A stretch of 64,000 nt of DNA, from contig CP144172.1 of the NCBI GenBank assembly GCA_039636865.1, positions 2,542,001-2,606,000 on the forward strand, in the 5' to 3' direction. Position numbers and translations under genes: made by a program. This document shows positions 44,699-55,221 of this stretch, piece by piece. The stretch's first letter is position 1; each line of letters starts with the position of its first letter. Source of the DNA: Dermatophilaceae bacterium Sec6.4. GTDB lineage: Bacteria > Actinomycetota > Actinomycetes > Actinomycetales > Dermatophilaceae. The notes below the pieces were generated by a model. The model was not told where the DNA came from and ran no database searches. It saw only the letters and a list, made by a program, of their open reading frames with translations.

Positions 44699-44718
44699 GT
44701 CGCTGCGATCGCAGCGAC
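44699..44718. promoter_or_regulatory. 20-bp perfect palindrome in the livK leader
   Basis: GTCGCTGCGATCGCAGCGAC is perfectly symmetric and lies 28-47 nt upstream of the livK GTG. Being uninterrupted, it fits a homodimeric repressor site better than an RNA hairpin, though it could form either. No known operator was recognised. Confidence 0.55.
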
Positions 44719-44816
44719 TCGGATCTTATGTACCTGATCGGCCATTCAGTCATACCCAGCTGATTTTGATTCCTGTTCGTGATCTTTGAATTTCTATATA
44801 TTCGCCTGTGCACGCA

Positions 44817-44831
44817 ATCTGCTTTGCAGAT
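44817..44831 (-). terminator. Short hairpin after the ANTAR regulator gene
   Basis: ATCTGC and GCAGAT pair across a 3-nt loop, starting 15 nt after the regulator stop codon. An AT-rich stretch (TTTCTATATATTC) follows about 15 nt further on. This is a weak terminator candidate. The same 175-bp gap must also hold the livK promoter. Confidence 0.35.
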
Positions 44832-44846
44832 CCGCGGCGACATTGA

Positions 44847-45500
44847 TCAATCCCGAGCACGAGATCCCTCGATGATCGCGTCGGCCACCTCACGCATTCC
44901 GAGGCGTCGATCCATTGCGGCCTTCTGGATCCACCGGAAAGCGGCAGGCTCATCCAACGCCAAGTCACGCATCAGGATGCCTTTCGCCGCGTCCAGCCGT
45001 TTGCGGGTCGCCAGGCGATCGGACAGGTCGCCGATCTCGGCGCTCAGCGCGACCCGCTGCGCCCACCGCGACAAGGCGACCACGATGGCCGGTCCGAGGT
45101 CATCGATGGTGAACGGCTTGACGACATATCCCATGACGCCCGCGTCGCTCGCCCGGCCGACCAGGTCCTTGTCGGAGAAGGCCGTCAACATCACGACGGG
45201 CGCGAGCCCTTCAGAGCCGATCGTCTCCGCCGCTGTGATGCCGTCCAGGACCGGCATCTTGACATCCATCACCACCAGGTCAGGGCGCAGCAGCCGGGTC
45301 TGCTCGATGGCCGAGCGACCATCGCGTACGGCTGCCACGACGTCGTACCCGGACTCGGTGAGCATCTCGGCCAGGTCCATCCGGATCAGGGCCTCGTCCT
45401 CAGCGACGACGATCCGTGGGCGCGGCAGGGGCTCCGGCTGGATGGTTGCGCTGTCGTCGGCGCTGTCATCTGCGCTGTGGTCGGCATTGTCCTCGGTCAC
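44847..45500 (-). CDS. pdtaR: Response regulator with ANTAR RNA-binding domain (PdtaR-like)
   Basis: Regulator of 217 residues. The receiver domain (about 28-145) has the acidic pair AEDEAL, phospho-acceptor Asp79 in VVMDVKMP, and the conserved Thr and Lys in MLTAFSD and VVKPF. The ANTAR domain follows (LSDRLATRKRLDAAKGILMR through GMREVADAII). It should prevent transcription termination by binding dual-hairpin leaders when phosphorylated. The first 20 residues are a repetitive acidic ADDSADDSA stretch. Its place near pyk and polA matches mycobacterial Rv1626. The cognate kinase is not in the window. Confidence 0.92.
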   Translation of the reverse strand: MTEDNADHSADDSADDSATIQPEPLPRPRIVVAEDEALIRMDLAEMLTESGYDVVAAVRDGRSAIEQTRLLRPDLVVMDVKMPVLDGITAAETIGSEGLAPVVMLTAFSDKDLVGRASDAGVMGYVVKPFTIDDLGPAIVVALSRWAQRVALSAEIGDLSDRLATRKRLDAAKGILMRDLALDEPAAFRWIQKAAMDRRLGMREVADAIIEGSRARD

Positions 45501-45597
45501 GAGACCGAAGCGTACTGACGTGATGTTTCGGCAATGAAAACTCGCGTCGGCCGGTTTTGCCTGTTCGGCTGGCTTTGTCTGTCAGGAGGTCATCAGG

Positions 45598-45680
45598 TGC
45601 CGGGAGCGGGATTCGAACCCGCACGCCCTCTCGAGCAAAGCATTTTGAGTGCTCCGTGTCTGCCATTCCACCACCCCGGC
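45598..45680 (-). tRNA. tRNA-Leu (anticodon CAA)
   Basis: An 83-nt class II tRNA. The acceptor GCCGGGG pairs with TCCCGGC, ending in discriminator A. The anticodon stem GAGCA/TGCTT holds the loop CTCAAAA, so the anticodon is CAA (reads UUG). A long variable arm and the T arm GCGGG-TTCGAAT-CCCGC follow. CCA is not fully encoded. It lies between pyk and the ANTAR regulator on the same strand. Confidence 0.95.
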
Positions 45681-45685
45681 AAGGA

Positions 45686-45717
45686 GTGCGCGCGCAATTC
45701 TACGCATGCGCGCGCAC
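45686..45717 (-). terminator. 11-bp hairpin between pyk and tRNA-Leu
   Basis: GTGCGCGCGCA and TGCGCGCGCAC pair perfectly across a 10-nt loop. The hairpin starts 17 nt after the pyk stop and ends 6 nt before the tRNA 5' end. Lacking a T tract, it may end pyk transcription inefficiently or guide tRNA 5' processing from a joint transcript. Confidence 0.5.
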
Positions 45718-45733
45718 CTGATACGACCAGGCG

Positions 45734-47188
45734 TCAATCGTTGGGGATTTCGGCGTACGCCGGGGCGACCTTGTTCTTGGCGTCGCCCATCTGGTGCACC
45801 CGCAACGCGTTCGTCGACCCGGGAATGCCGGGTGGCGAACCGGCGATGAGGATGACCAGGTCGCCCTCCTTGCTGAGTCCCAGCTCCAACAGGACGTCGT
45901 CGACCTGCATCGCCATCTGGTCGGTGTGCTTGACCTCGGGCACCAGGTAGGCGTTGACACCCCACACCAATGCCAGCTGGTTGCGAACCACCGGGTTGCA
46001 GGTGAAGGCCAGCATCGGCCGCGGGCTGCGCAGCCGAGCCAGCCGCAGCGCCGAATCGCCACTCGTGGTGAAGGGGATCAAATACTTCACACCGAGTAGT
46101 TCACCGATATCCGCGGCAGCCTTTGTCACTGCGCCGCCCTTGGTGTGCGGTTGCGTACCGAGCGGCGGGATGCGCTCCAAGCCGTGCTCTTCGGTGCTCT
46201 CGATGATGCGGGCCATGGTCTGGACCGCCACGATCGGCCATGCTCCGACACTGGTCTCACCTGACAGCATGATCGCGTCCGCACCGTCCAGCACGGCGTT
46301 GGCGCAGTCGCTGGCCTCGGCCCTGGTGGGTCGGGAGTTCTCGATCATCGACTCCAGTACCTGGGTCGCCACGATCACCGGCTTGGCGGCCCGCCGGGAG
46401 AGCTCGACGGCACGCTTCTGCACGATCGGCACCTCTTCGAGCGGCAACTCCACACCGAGGTCGCCGCGCGCCACCATGATCGCGTCGAACACGTCGATGA
46501 TCTCCGCGAGATTGTCGACCGCCTGCGGCTTCTCGATCTTGGCGATCACCGGCACGCGGCGTCCCAGTTCGTCCATGATCTCGTGAGCGCGGTCGATATC
46601 GGAGGCGTCCCGCACGAAGGACAACGCAATGAGGTCGGCGCCGAGGGTGATCGCCCAGCGGAGGTCGGCCTCGTCCTTCGTGGACAGAGCCGGCACGCTC
46701 ACGGCGACGCCGGGCAGGTTGATGCCCTTGTTGTTGGACACGGTGCCGCCCTCGACGACCTCGGTCACGATGTCCGTCGCGCTCACCTGCAGTGCGCGCA
46801 ACGACACCTTGCCGTCATCGATGAGCAGCGAGTCACCGGGTGCAACATCACCGGGCAGACCCTTGTAGGTGGTCGAAACACGGTCCTGGGTGCCGTCGAC
46901 CTCGTCCACGGTGATGGTGAACCGGTCCCCCACGGCAAGAACGACCGGACCGCCGGAGAAACGACCGGTGCGGATCTTCGGACCCTGCAGATCGCAGAGG
47001 ATCGCCAGTGGGCGCCCGCTGTCCTCGGCAGCTTTTCGCAGGTTGTGGTAGACGATTTCATGATCTTCGTAGGCACCGTGGGAGAGGTTCAGGCGGGCGA
47101 CGTCCATCCCCGCCTCAACCAGCTCCCGGCACCGCTCCGCGGAGGAAGTTGCCGGACCCAGAGTGCAGACGATCTTGGCTCTACGCAT
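45734..47188 (-). CDS. pyk: Pyruvate kinase
   Basis: Glycolytic enzyme of 484 residues that makes ATP and pyruvate from phosphoenolpyruvate. MRRAKIVCTLGPATSS and NLSHGAYEDH form the start of the barrel. IAKIEKPQAVDNL contains the catalytic Lys, IMVARGDLGVELP binds the metal, and MLSGETSVGAWP is the cation/phosphate loop. The C-terminal allosteric domain is present. The ATG at 47188 starts the conserved MRRAKIV; an upstream TTG would add six residues. It is followed by a hairpin and tRNA-Leu. Confidence 0.96.
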   Translation of the reverse strand: MRRAKIVCTLGPATSSAERCRELVEAGMDVARLNLSHGAYEDHEIVYHNLRKAAEDSGRPLAILCDLQGPKIRTGRFSGGPVVLAVGDRFTITVDEVDGTQDRVSTTYKGLPGDVAPGDSLLIDDGKVSLRALQVSATDIVTEVVEGGTVSNNKGINLPGVAVSVPALSTKDEADLRWAITLGADLIALSFVRDASDIDRAHEIMDELGRRVPVIAKIEKPQAVDNLAEIIDVFDAIMVARGDLGVELPLEEVPIVQKRAVELSRRAAKPVIVATQVLESMIENSRPTRAEASDCANAVLDGADAIMLSGETSVGAWPIVAVQTMARIIESTEEHGLERIPPLGTQPHTKGGAVTKAAADIGELLGVKYLIPFTTSGDSALRLARLRSPRPMLAFTCNPVVRNQLALVWGVNAYLVPEVKHTDQMAMQVDDVLLELGLSKEGDLVILIAGSPPGIPGSTNALRVHQMGDAKNKVAPAYAEIPND

Positions 47189-47257
47189 GATTTCGATCCT
47201 AATCAAGAGGCGTTACAGGATTCGTGACGTCCGCCGTACGGTCCGGTAACTTGCGCC

Positions 47258-48715
47258 TCAGACCACCAACGGTCGGTCGGTCGGCGCAATAGGTGCGGGC
47301 AGGTCCGATGAACCGGTCAGGTAGGCATCCACCCCACGGGCAGCAGCACGCCCTTCGGCAATGGCCCAGACGATCAGCGACTGCCCACGCCCGACGTCGC
47401 CGGCCACGAAGACACCCGGCTGGCTCGACATGAAATCGGCGTCCCGACGCACATTGGTGCGCTCGTCGAGCTCGAGGCCGAGTTGACTGATCAGCCCGTC
47501 GCTCTGCGGGCCGAGGAATCCCATCGCGAGCAGCACCAGCTGCGCCGGGATCTCCCGCTCAGAACCTTCGACCTCGACGAACCCGGCGGCAGTGCGCTCG
47601 ACCTCGACGATCCGCAGACCGGCGAGATTGCCCGCACCGTCGTCCACGAACTCCTTGGTGTTGATCGCGTAGACACGCTCGCCACCCTCCTCGTGGGCGC
47701 TGGCCACGCGGTAGAGCATCGGGTAGGTCGGCCAGGGGTTCGCCTCCGCGCGCTCCTCGCCGGGCCGGGGCATGATCTCCAACGAGGTGACCGATGCAGC
47801 ACCCTGCCGGTGCGCGGTGCCGATGCAATCCGCTCCGGTGTCACCGCCGCCGATCACGACGACGTGCTTGCCCTTCGCCGTGACCTGCCCGGGGGCTTCC
47901 TCACCCAGTGCGACCCGGTTCGCATCGGGCAGGAAATCCATTGCCTGCATGACACCGTTCAGGTCGTGCCCGGGCGCTGGCAGTCCGCGCCGCACGGTCG
48001 CACCCACGGCGAGCACCACTGCGTCGTACCTCGCCCGAAGTTCGGGCCCGGACAGTTCCTCGCCGATCTGCACACCGCAGCGGAACCGGGTGCCTTCGGC
48101 CATCATCTGCTCCAACCGGCGGTCCAGGACAGATTTCTCCATCTTGAACTCCGGGATGCCGTAACGCAGCAGCCCACCGGCCTTGTCCGCCCGCTCATAG
48201 ACCGCGACGGTGTGCCCGGCGCGGGTCAACTGCTGGGCAGCGGCGAGACCGGCCGGGCCTGATCCGATCACCGCGACGGTCTTGCCGGTAAGGCGGTTCG
48301 GCAACTGAGGCAGGACGGCGCCCGCGGCGAACGCCTGCTCGATCGTGGTCAGCTCCACCTGCTTGATGGTGACCGCCGGTTCGCTGATGCCGAGCACGCA
48401 GGCGGTCTCACACGGAGCCGGGCACAACCGACCGGTGAACTCGGGGAAGTTGTTCGTGGCGTGCAACCGCTCGATGGCATCCGCCCAGTCCCCGCGCCAG
48501 GCGAGATCGTTCCACTCCGGAATCAGATTTCCCAGCGGGCAGCCGTTGTGACAGAAGGGGATGCCGCAGTCCATACAACGACCGGCCTGCTCCTGCAGGT
48601 CACCCAGCTGCTGCTCCTCATACACCTCTTTCCAGTCCCTGATACGCACTGGAACGGGTCGCCGTGCGGGCAACGCACGGTCGCGGACCTTCAGAAAACC
48701 TCGTGGATCAGCCAC
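47258..48715 (-). CDS. gltD: Glutamate synthase small (beta) subunit
   Basis: FAD- and NADPH-binding subunit of 485 residues that feeds electrons to GltB. The N-terminal Cys sets [17 protein letters not shown] and [12 protein letters not shown] ligate two [4Fe-4S] clusters. [15 protein letters not shown] binds FAD and [13 protein letters not shown] binds [22 protein letters not shown] closes the FAD site. Its start lies inside the last codons of gltB with an 8-nt overlap, so translation is coupled. Confidence 0.96.
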   Translation of the reverse strand: MADPRGFLKVRDRALPARRPVPVRIRDWKEVYEEQQLGDLQEQAGRCMDCGIPFCHNGCPLGNLIPEWNDLAWRGDWADAIERLHATNNFPEFTGRLCPAPCETACVLGISEPAVTIKQVELTTIEQAFAAGAVLPQLPNRLTGKTVAVIGSGPAGLAAAQQLTRAGHTVAVYERADKAGGLLRYGIPEFKMEKSVLDRRLEQMMAEGTRFRCGVQIGEELSGPELRARYDAVVLAVGATVRRGLPAPGHDLNGVMQAMDFLPDANRVALGEEAPGQVTAKGKHVVVIGGGDTGADCIGTAHRQGAASVTSLEIMPRPGEERAEANPWPTYPMLYRVASAHEEGGERVYAINTKEFVDDGAGNLAGLRIVEVERTAAGFVEVEGSEREIPAQLVLLAMGFLGPQSDGLISQLGLELDERTNVRRDADFMSSQPGVFVAGDVGRGQSLIVWAIAEGRAAARGVDAYLTGSSDLPAPIAPTDRPLVV

Positions 48716-51700
48716 GGTTCACCTCCATGATTCGTTCCCACACCTGCGCGCCGTCGGGGTCCAACCCTTCGGCGTCGGCCGCTGCCCGCACGTCCAGCAC
48801 CCGTTGGTAATCGCGCGGCAGCACCAGGCTGATCCGCGACGCCGACTCCGGCCAGGTCTGCAGCAACTTCTTGGCCACCTGCGACCCGGTCCATTCGTGA
48901 TGGTCGCTGAGGAGTTTCTGGACGCGTTCCACGTCATCCTTGCGAAGCGCCATCACGTCCACCAGCTCGGTGTTGACGACCCGCTCGTCCAGATCCAGCA
49001 CATACGCGAGTCCACCGGACATACCCGCCGCGAAGTTACGACCCGTCGAACCCAGCACCAGCACCGTTCCGCCGGTCATGTACTCGCATCCGTGATCACC
49101 GACCCCTTCCACGACGGCGAGGGCTCCGGAGTTCCGCACGCAGAACCGCTCCCCCACCTGACCGCGTAGGAAGAGCTCGCCGCTCGTGGCGCCGTACCCG
49201 ATGACGTTGCCCGCGATGGAGTTGAGCTCCGGTACGAACACCGCGTCCCGCAGCGGTCGAACGACCACCCGGCCGCCGGACAGACCCTTGCCGACGTAGT
49301 CGTTGCCCTCACCGAACACCCGCAGCGTGATCCCGCGCGGTAGGAATGCGCCGAGCGACTGCCCCGCAGTGCCGGTGAGCGTTACGTCGATCGTGCCGTC
49401 GGCCAGACCCTCCGGGTAGCGTTTGGTCACCTCGTGTCCGAGCATCGTGCCGACCGTCCGGTTGACGTTGCTGACCGGCAACTCGATGCGGACCGGCGCC
49501 TGATCCAGCAGCGCGTCGCTGCTGAGGGTGATGAGCTGCTGATCCAGCGCCTTCTCCAGCCCGTGTTCCTGATCGACGGTGTGGTGGCGCGCGGTACCGG
49601 TCGGCACCGGCACGTCGGCCAGGATCGTGGACAGGTCCAAGCCCTGAGCTTTCCAGTGCGAGATGGCCTGTTCGGTGTCCAGGGCCCCGACCTGACCGAC
49701 TGCCTCCTCGATGCTGCTGAACCCGAGCTGCGCCAGGATCTCGCGGACCTCCTGCGCGATGTATTCGAAGAAGGTCTGCACGAACTCCGGTTTGCCGCTG
49801 AAACGGGCGCGCAGCTCCGGGTTCTGGGTGGCGACACCGACCGGGCAGGTATCCAGGTGGCAGACCCGCATCATGATGCACCCGCTGACGACCAGCGGCG
49901 CACTGGCGAAACCGAATTCTTCGGCCCCCAGCAGCGCGGCCACCACCACGTCACGGCCGGTCTTGAGCTGGCCGTCGGTCTGCACCACGATGCGGTCGCG
50001 CAGGTTGTTCAGCAGCAGCGTCTGCTGGGTCTCTGCCAGGCCGAGCTCCCACGGTCCGCCGGCGTGCTTCAACGACGTCAGTGGGGCGGCACCCGTGCCG
50101 CCGTCGTGACCGGAGACCAGGACGACGTCCGCATGTGCCTTGCTGACCCCGGCGGCGACGGTCCCGACGCCGACCTCGGAGACCAGCTTCACGTGGATGC
50201 GCGCGGCCGGGTTGGCGTTCTTCAGGTCGTGGATCAACTGGGCAAGATCCTCGATCGAGTAGATGTCGTGGTGCGGCGGCGGGGAGATCAGCCCGACCCC
50301 GGGCGTGGAGTGGCGGGTGCTGGCGATCCAGGGGTACACCTTCGGCCCGGGCAACTGACCGCCCTCGCCGGGCTTGGCGCCCTGCGCCATCTTGATCTGG
50401 ATGTCATCGGCCTCGGTCAGGTAGACCGAGGTCACCCCGAACCGGCCGGAGGCGACCTGTTTGATGGCCGAGCGACGTTCCGGATCCAACAGCCGGTCCA
50501 GATCTTCGCCGCCCTCACCGGTATTGGAGCGTGCGCCCAACCTGTTCATCGCGATCGCCAGGGTCTCGTGTGCTTCCTGGCTGATCGATCCGTAACTCAT
50601 CGCACCGGTGGAGAACCGTTTCACGATCTGCTGCACGGACTCCACCTGATCCAGCAGGATCGGGTCGCGCCCGGAGTTGAAACGGAACAGTCCGCGCAAC
50701 GTCATCAACCGGGACGACTGCTCATCGACACGGGCGGTGTACTGCTTGAAGATGTCGTACCGCCGCGCCCGGGTGGAGTGCTGTAGACGGAACACCGTCT
50801 CCGGGTCGAACAGGTGCGGCTCACCGTCCCTGCGCCACTGGTACTCCCCGCCGGTCTCCAGAGTGCGGTGCGGTGGCCGCTGGCCGCTGCGTGGATATGC
50901 AGTGGCGTGCCGGGCGGCGACCTCCTTGGCGATCACGTCCAGCCCTACTCCGCCGATCCGGGAGAAGGTACCGGTGAAGTAGTCGGCCACCAGCTCATCG
51001 GACAGACCCATGGCCTCGAAGATCTGCGCGCCCCGGTAGGAGGCCACGGTGGAGATGCCCATTTTCGACATCACCTTCAACAGCCCCTTGCCCAGCGCCT
51101 TGATCAGGTTCTTGGTGGCCTGTTCGGCGGTGATGTCCGGCAGTTCGCCGCGCCGCACCATGTCCTCCACCGACTCCATTGCCAGGTAGGGGTTGACGGC
51201 AGCAGCGCCGTAACCGACCAGCAGTGCGACGTGGTGTACCTCGCGCACGTCACCGGCTTCGACCAGCAGACCGACCTGGGTACGGGTCTTCTCCCGCACC
51301 AGATGGTGATGCACGCCCGCGGTCAGCAGCAGGGACGGAATCGGCGCGAAGTCGGCGTTGCTGTCCCGGTCGGACAACACCACGAAGCGGTAACCGTCCG
51401 CGATCGCCTGGCTGACCTCGGCGAAGATGCCCTGCAGGCGCGCCCGCAGCGCCGTCGCGCCGCCCTCGACGTTGTAGGTGCCCCGGATGACGTAGGTGCC
51501 GTACCCCGGGAAGTTGCCCTCCAGGTTGATATGCGCCAGCTTGGACAACTCGTCGTTGTCGATCACCGGGAACGGCAACTCGACCTGCCGGGCATGCTGC
51601 GGACCGATCTGCAGCGCGTTGCTCTCCGGGCCCATGAGGGTGCCCAGAGAAGTCACGAGTTCTTCCCGGATCGAGTCCAGCGGTGGATTCGTGACCTGCG

Positions 51701-53294
51701 CGAACAGCTGCGAGAAGTAGTCGAAGATCAGCCGCGGCCGCTGTGAGAGCACCGCGATGGGGGTATCCGTGCCCATCGAGCCGAGTGCTTCGCCACCCGT
51801 GCGTGCCATCGGAGCGAGCAGGATGCGCAGCTCTTCCTGGGTGTAACCGAAGGTCTGCTGACGGCGCTCGACCGATGCCGGTGTGTGCCAGACATGCTCG
51901 CGCTCGGCGAGGTCCTTCAGTTTGATGATGCCGGCCGTGACCCACTCGGCGTAGGGGTGCTCCGCGGCCAGCTGCGCCTTGATCTCCTCGTCTTCCACGA
52001 TGCGACCCTCGGCGGTGTCCAGCAGGAACATCCGGCCCGGTCGCAACCGCCCCTTGCGCACCACGCGGGCGGGATCGAGCTCGAGCACGCCGGCCTCCGA
52101 CGCCAGAACCACCAGACCGTCGTCGGTCACCGAATACCGGCCCGGACGTAGCCCGTTGCGGTCCAGCACCGCACCGATCAGCGACCCGTCGGTGAAGGTC
52201 ACGCACGCCGGCCCGTCCCAGGGCTCCATGATCGTGGAGTTGTATTCGTAGTAGGCCCGCCGGGCAGCATCCATCGACGCGTGGTTCTCCCAGGCCTCCG
52301 GGATCATCATCAGGATGGCCGCAGGCAGGCTGCGGCCGGCCAGGTGCAGCATCTCCAGCACCTCATCGAACGACGCCGAATCTGAACTACCCGGCGTACA
52401 GACGGGGAAAGTACGCGACAGATCGCCCCGGAACACCCCGCTGGCCAGCATGGATTCGCGGGCGCGCATCCAGTTCTGGTTGCCCCGTACGGTGTTGATC
52501 TCGCCGTTGTGCGCGATCAGCCGGTAGGGGTGGGCCAGCTTCCAGGACGGGAAGGTGTTGGTGGAGAAACGCTGGTGGACCAGCGCGAGCTGGGTGGTGA
52601 ACCGCTCGTCGGACAGGTCGGGGAAGAAGGGCTCCAGCTGCCCGGTGGTGAGCATCCCCTTGTAGACCACCGTCCGCGCGGACAGCGACGGGAAGTACAC
52701 GTCGGTCTCGTGCTCGATGCGTTTGCGCAGACAGAACGCCATCCGGTCCAGCTCGACGCCGCCCGCGTCGCCGTCCGCGTCCGCGACGAACACCTGCCGG
52801 AAGACGGGCATCACATCCAGGGCGGCCTGTCCGACTCCCTCGGGGTCGATCGGCATCTCCCGCCAGCCGAGCACCTGCAGACCCTCTTCGGCGGCGAGCT
52901 GCGCAAAGCGCTCGCCGATGTGCCACTGGGCGTCAGGATCGGTCGGCAGGAAGGCAATCCCCACGGCGTACCGGCCCTTCGCCGGAAGCTCGAATGCGCA
53001 GACACCACGGAAGAACTCATCAGGGATCTGGGTCAGCACGCCCACGCCGTCGCCGACACTCGCGTCGGCACCGGTGGCGCCGCGGTGCTCCAGATTGCGC
53101 AGCGCGGTCAGCGCATGCTGCACGATGTCGTGACCGGCCCAGCCGCGCATCGTGGCCACCATGGCAACCCCGCAGGCGTCGTGCTCGTAGCGCGGGTCGT
53201 AGAGACCCTGTGCCGGTGGCATCGAGGAGAAGGGGCTCTGCTGCGCAGAACTTGTACTTTTCTCCGGAAAATCGATGGCGTCGCTGAGGGTCAT
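48708..53294 (-). CDS. gltB: Glutamate synthase large (alpha) subunit
   Basis: Protein of 1528 residues that makes glutamate from glutamine and 2-oxoglutarate. Cys41 in HDACGVAMV becomes the N-terminal nucleophile after removal of a 40-residue propeptide, which is longer than usual. The FMN-binding synthase domain contains [14 protein letters not shown] and [32 protein letters not shown] holds the [3Fe-4S] Cys ligands. A beta-helix GXGXG domain ends the protein ([17 protein letters not shown]). The ATG at 53294 has a weak ribosome-binding site; no better start precedes the conserved region. The 173-bp gap after lgt should hold the gltBD promoter, but I see no clear operator. Confidence 0.95.
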   Translation of the reverse strand: MTLSDAIDFPEKSTSSAQQSPFSSMPPAQGLYDPRYEHDACGVAMVATMRGWAGHDIVQHALTALRNLEHRGATGADASVGDGVGVLTQIPDEFFRGVCAFELPAKGRYAVGIAFLPTDPDAQWHIGERFAQLAAEEGLQVLGWREMPIDPEGVGQAALDVMPVFRQVFVADADGDAGGVELDRMAFCLRKRIEHETDVYFPSLSARTVVYKGMLTTGQLEPFFPDLSDERFTTQLALVHQRFSTNTFPSWKLAHPYRLIAHNGEINTVRGNQNWMRARESMLASGVFRGDLSRTFPVCTPGSSDSASFDEVLEMLHLAGRSLPAAILMMIPEAWENHASMDAARRAYYEYNSTIMEPWDGPACVTFTDGSLIGAVLDRNGLRPGRYSVTDDGLVVLASEAGVLELDPARVVRKGRLRPGRMFLLDTAEGRIVEDEEIKAQLAAEHPYAEWVTAGIIKLKDLAEREHVWHTPASVERRQQTFGYTQEELRILLAPMARTGGEALGSMGTDTPIAVLSQRPRLIFDYFSQLFAQVTNPPLDSIREELVTSLGTLMGPESNALQIGPQHARQVELPFPVIDNDELSKLAHINLEGNFPGYGTYVIRGTYNVEGGATALRARLQGIFAEVSQAIADGYRFVVLSDRDSNADFAPIPSLLLTAGVHHHLVREKTRTQVGLLVEAGDVREVHHVALLVGYGAAAVNPYLAMESVEDMVRRGELPDITAEQATKNLIKALGKGLLKVMSKMGISTVASYRGAQIFEAMGLSDELVADYFTGTFSRIGGVGLDVIAKEVAARHATAYPRSGQRPPHRTLETGGEYQWRRDGEPHLFDPETVFRLQHSTRARRYDIFKQYTARVDEQSSRLMTLRGLFRFNSGRDPILLDQVESVQQIVKRFSTGAMSYGSISQEAHETLAIAMNRLGARSNTGEGGEDLDRLLDPERRSAIKQVASGRFGVTSVYLTEADDIQIKMAQGAKPGEGGQLPGPKVYPWIASTRHSTPGVGLISPPPHHDIYSIEDLAQLIHDLKNANPAARIHVKLVSEVGVGTVAAGVSKAHADVVLVSGHDGGTGAAPLTSLKHAGGPWELGLAETQQTLLLNNLRDRIVVQTDGQLKTGRDVVVAALLGAEEFGFASAPLVVSGCIMMRVCHLDTCPVGVATQNPELRARFSGKPEFVQTFFEYIAQEVREILAQLGFSSIEEAVGQVGALDTEQAISHWKAQGLDLSTILADVPVPTGTARHHTVDQEHGLEKALDQQLITLSSDALLDQAPVRIELPVSNVNRTVGTMLGHEVTKRYPEGLADGTIDVTLTGTAGQSLGAFLPRGITLRVFGEGNDYVGKGLSGGRVVVRPLRDAVFVPELNSIAGNVIGYGATSGELFLRGQVGERFCVRNSGALAVVEGVGDHGCEYMTGGTVLVLGSTGRNFAAGMSGGLAYVLDLDERVVNTELVDVMALRKDDVERVQKLLSDHHEWTGSQVAKKLLQTWPESASRISLVLPRDYQRVLDVRAAADAEGLDPDGAQVWERIMEVNRG

Positions 53295-53467
53295 CTGGCG
53301 CACCGTTCTGTGGTCGTCGTACGCCCATGGGAAACAGGCGCAAAGGGCTGATCGAAGATGTCTGGACCGGCGCGCTGCGAATTCACGCACGCGCATCGGC
53401 GACATCACTGCCCGGCAGGACGACGTTGGCCGGCGGGAGCATCAGACTAACGGTGCCCCGCCGAAGT

Positions 53468-54427
53468 TCACAAGGTGGACTTGCCCGTCTCACCCTTCGA
53501 GACGGTGGAGGGGGCGTCGCCGCCCTGTTCCGGAGCGTCGCCAACGCCGTCTGCGGTACTCACCGTGCCCGCCGTGCCCGCCGGAGACGCGAGACCTTCC
53601 CGGATGCCGTCAGGGTGGCGCCGTCCCATCATCACGAACAGCACCGCACCGCCCAGGAAGACCAGGATGGACACCCAGACGTTGACCCGCTCACCCAGGA
53701 TGTAGTTCGCCGGGTCGGTACGCATCAGCTCGAAGACGATGCGCCCCATCGGATAACCCATGATGTACAACGCTGTTGCGCGCCCCCGGCCCAGCAGGAC
53801 GCGGCGGTCGATCACCAGGATCGCAATAGCGACGAGCAGTACCCAGATCGATTCGTACAGGAAGGTCGGCTGGTAGTAGCCGAGGACGACGGCCTTCCCG
53901 CCGTTGTAGACCGCATGACCGCGCGCCGAGTCCCACTCGTAGATCTGCAGTTTCCACGGCAGGTTGGTCAGTCCGCCGTACAACTCGTTGTTGAAGTAAT
54001 TGCCCCACCGACCCATTGCCTGCGCCAGCAGGATGCCCGGTACGGCCGCATCGGCGAAGTCCAGGAAAGAGATGCCGGCCTTGCGGGCCCCGATCAGACC
54101 GCCGACCGCGCCGAGTGCGACGGCTCCCCAGATGCCCAGCCCGCCCTGCCAGATGGCGAACGCGTCCAGCGGGTGACCGCCCTTACCGAAGTATGGGCCG
54201 GGTGAGGTGATGACGTTGTAGAGCCGCCCGCCCACGATGCCGAACGGGACGGCCCACCACGCCACCGTGTAGATGTCGTCGACCTTGCCACCGCGCGGGA
54301 TGATCCGGCGCCCCGCAACCCATACCGCAGCGAAGATTCCGGCCAGAATGCACAGTGCGTACCCGCGAATGGGCAGCGGGCCGATCCACCACACCCCGTG
54401 CGTCGGGCTGGGCAGGTAGCTGTTCAC
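53468..54427 (-). CDS. lgt: Phosphatidylglycerol-prolipoprotein diacylglyceryl transferase
   Basis: Membrane enzyme of 319 residues that attaches diacylglycerol to the lipobox Cys of prolipoproteins, such as the three lipoproteins encoded in this window. The Lgt signature AMGRWGNYFNNELYGG is present with seven hydrophobic segments, plus YQPTFLYES. The last 60 residues are a hydrophilic Gly/Ser/Thr/Ala tail typical of actinobacterial Lgt. The start overlaps the trpA stop by 4 nt, so it sits at the end of the trp operon as in mycobacteria. Confidence 0.95.
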   Translation of the reverse strand: MNSYLPSPTHGVWWIGPLPIRGYALCILAGIFAAVWVAGRRIIPRGGKVDDIYTVAWWAVPFGIVGGRLYNVITSPGPYFGKGGHPLDAFAIWQGGLGIWGAVALGAVGGLIGARKAGISFLDFADAAVPGILLAQAMGRWGNYFNNELYGGLTNLPWKLQIYEWDSARGHAVYNGGKAVVLGYYQPTFLYESIWVLLVAIAILVIDRRVLLGRGRATALYIMGYPMGRIVFELMRTDPANYILGERVNVWVSILVFLGGAVLFVMMGRRHPDGIREGLASPAGTAGTVSTADGVGDAPEQGGDAPSTVSKGETGKSTL

Positions 54428-55221
54428 GAACGACGGACGCCGTCAGCCAACTGACCGGTCAGGGTCCGCAGGTCCGCCAGACCCGCCGCGGCGGTGTCTG
54501 CGTCCAGCAACTGACGAACCAATGCCGATCCCACGATGACACCGTCCGCGAACTGGGCGACTTGGGCGGCCTGGTCAGGGGTGGAGACCCCCAGACCCAC
54601 GCAGATGGGCAGGTCGGTGACCGCGCGGGTGCGCTCGACCAGCACCTGAGCCTGGTCACCGACGGTGGCGCGGGCGCCGGTGACGCCCATCAGCGACGCC
54701 GCGTACACGAAGCCTCTGGTGGCCGCCGTCGTGCTCGCCAACCGTTGCGGCGTCGAACTGGGCGCAACCAGGAAGATCCGGTCCAGGTCGTACTCGTCGC
54801 TCGCAGCAATCCAGTCGCCGGCCTCGTCGGGGACCAGGTCGGGGGTGATGAGGCCGCTGGCTCCGCTGTCACGCAGCGACGCGGCGAACTGCGACACGCC
54901 GTACCGCAGCACCGGATTCCAATAGGTCATCACGACTGCCGCACTGCCTGCATCGGTGATCGCCCACGCTGCCTGGAAGACATCGCTGACCCGGACGCCG
55001 TTCTCCAGCGCCCGTGTCGCGGCAGACTGGATGACCGGGCCGTCCATCAACGGGTCGGTGTAGGGCAGACCCACCTCGACGATATCGGCGCCGGCATCTG
55101 CCATGGCCACCATGGCCTCGATCGATCCCTCGACAGTGGGGAACCCCACGGGGAGGTAGCCGATCAGAGCCGCCCGCCCCTCCTGCCGGGTGCGTGCGAG
55201 CACTTCACTGACACCGGTCAC
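54424..55221 (-). CDS. trpA: Tryptophan synthase alpha subunit
   Basis: Converts indole-3-glycerol phosphate to indole for TrpB. It has 265 residues. [11 protein letters not shown] and [20 protein letters not shown] carry the catalytic Glu and Asp; [20 protein letters not shown] is the phosphate-binding region. It overlaps trpB and lgt by 4 nt at each end, giving strict translational coupling. Confidence 0.96.
   Translation of the reverse strand: MTGVSEVLARTRQEGRAALIGYLPVGFPTVEGSIEAMVAMADAGADIVEVGLPYTDPLMDGPVIQSAATRALENGVRVSDVFQAAWAITDAGSAAVVMTYWNPVLRYGVSQFAASLRDSGASGLITPDLVPDEAGDWIAASDEYDLDRIFLVAPSSTPQRLASTTAATRGFVYAASLMGVTGARATVGDQAQVLVERTRAVTDLPICVGLGVSTPDQAAQVAQFADGVIVGSALVRQLLDADTAAAGLADLRTLTGQLADGVRRS

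Noticed and set aside
49434..50786. Plus-strand open frame of 450 codons inside gltB
   Set aside because: Antisense shadow of the conserved FMN and iron-sulfur region of gltB; no family features or ribosome-binding site.
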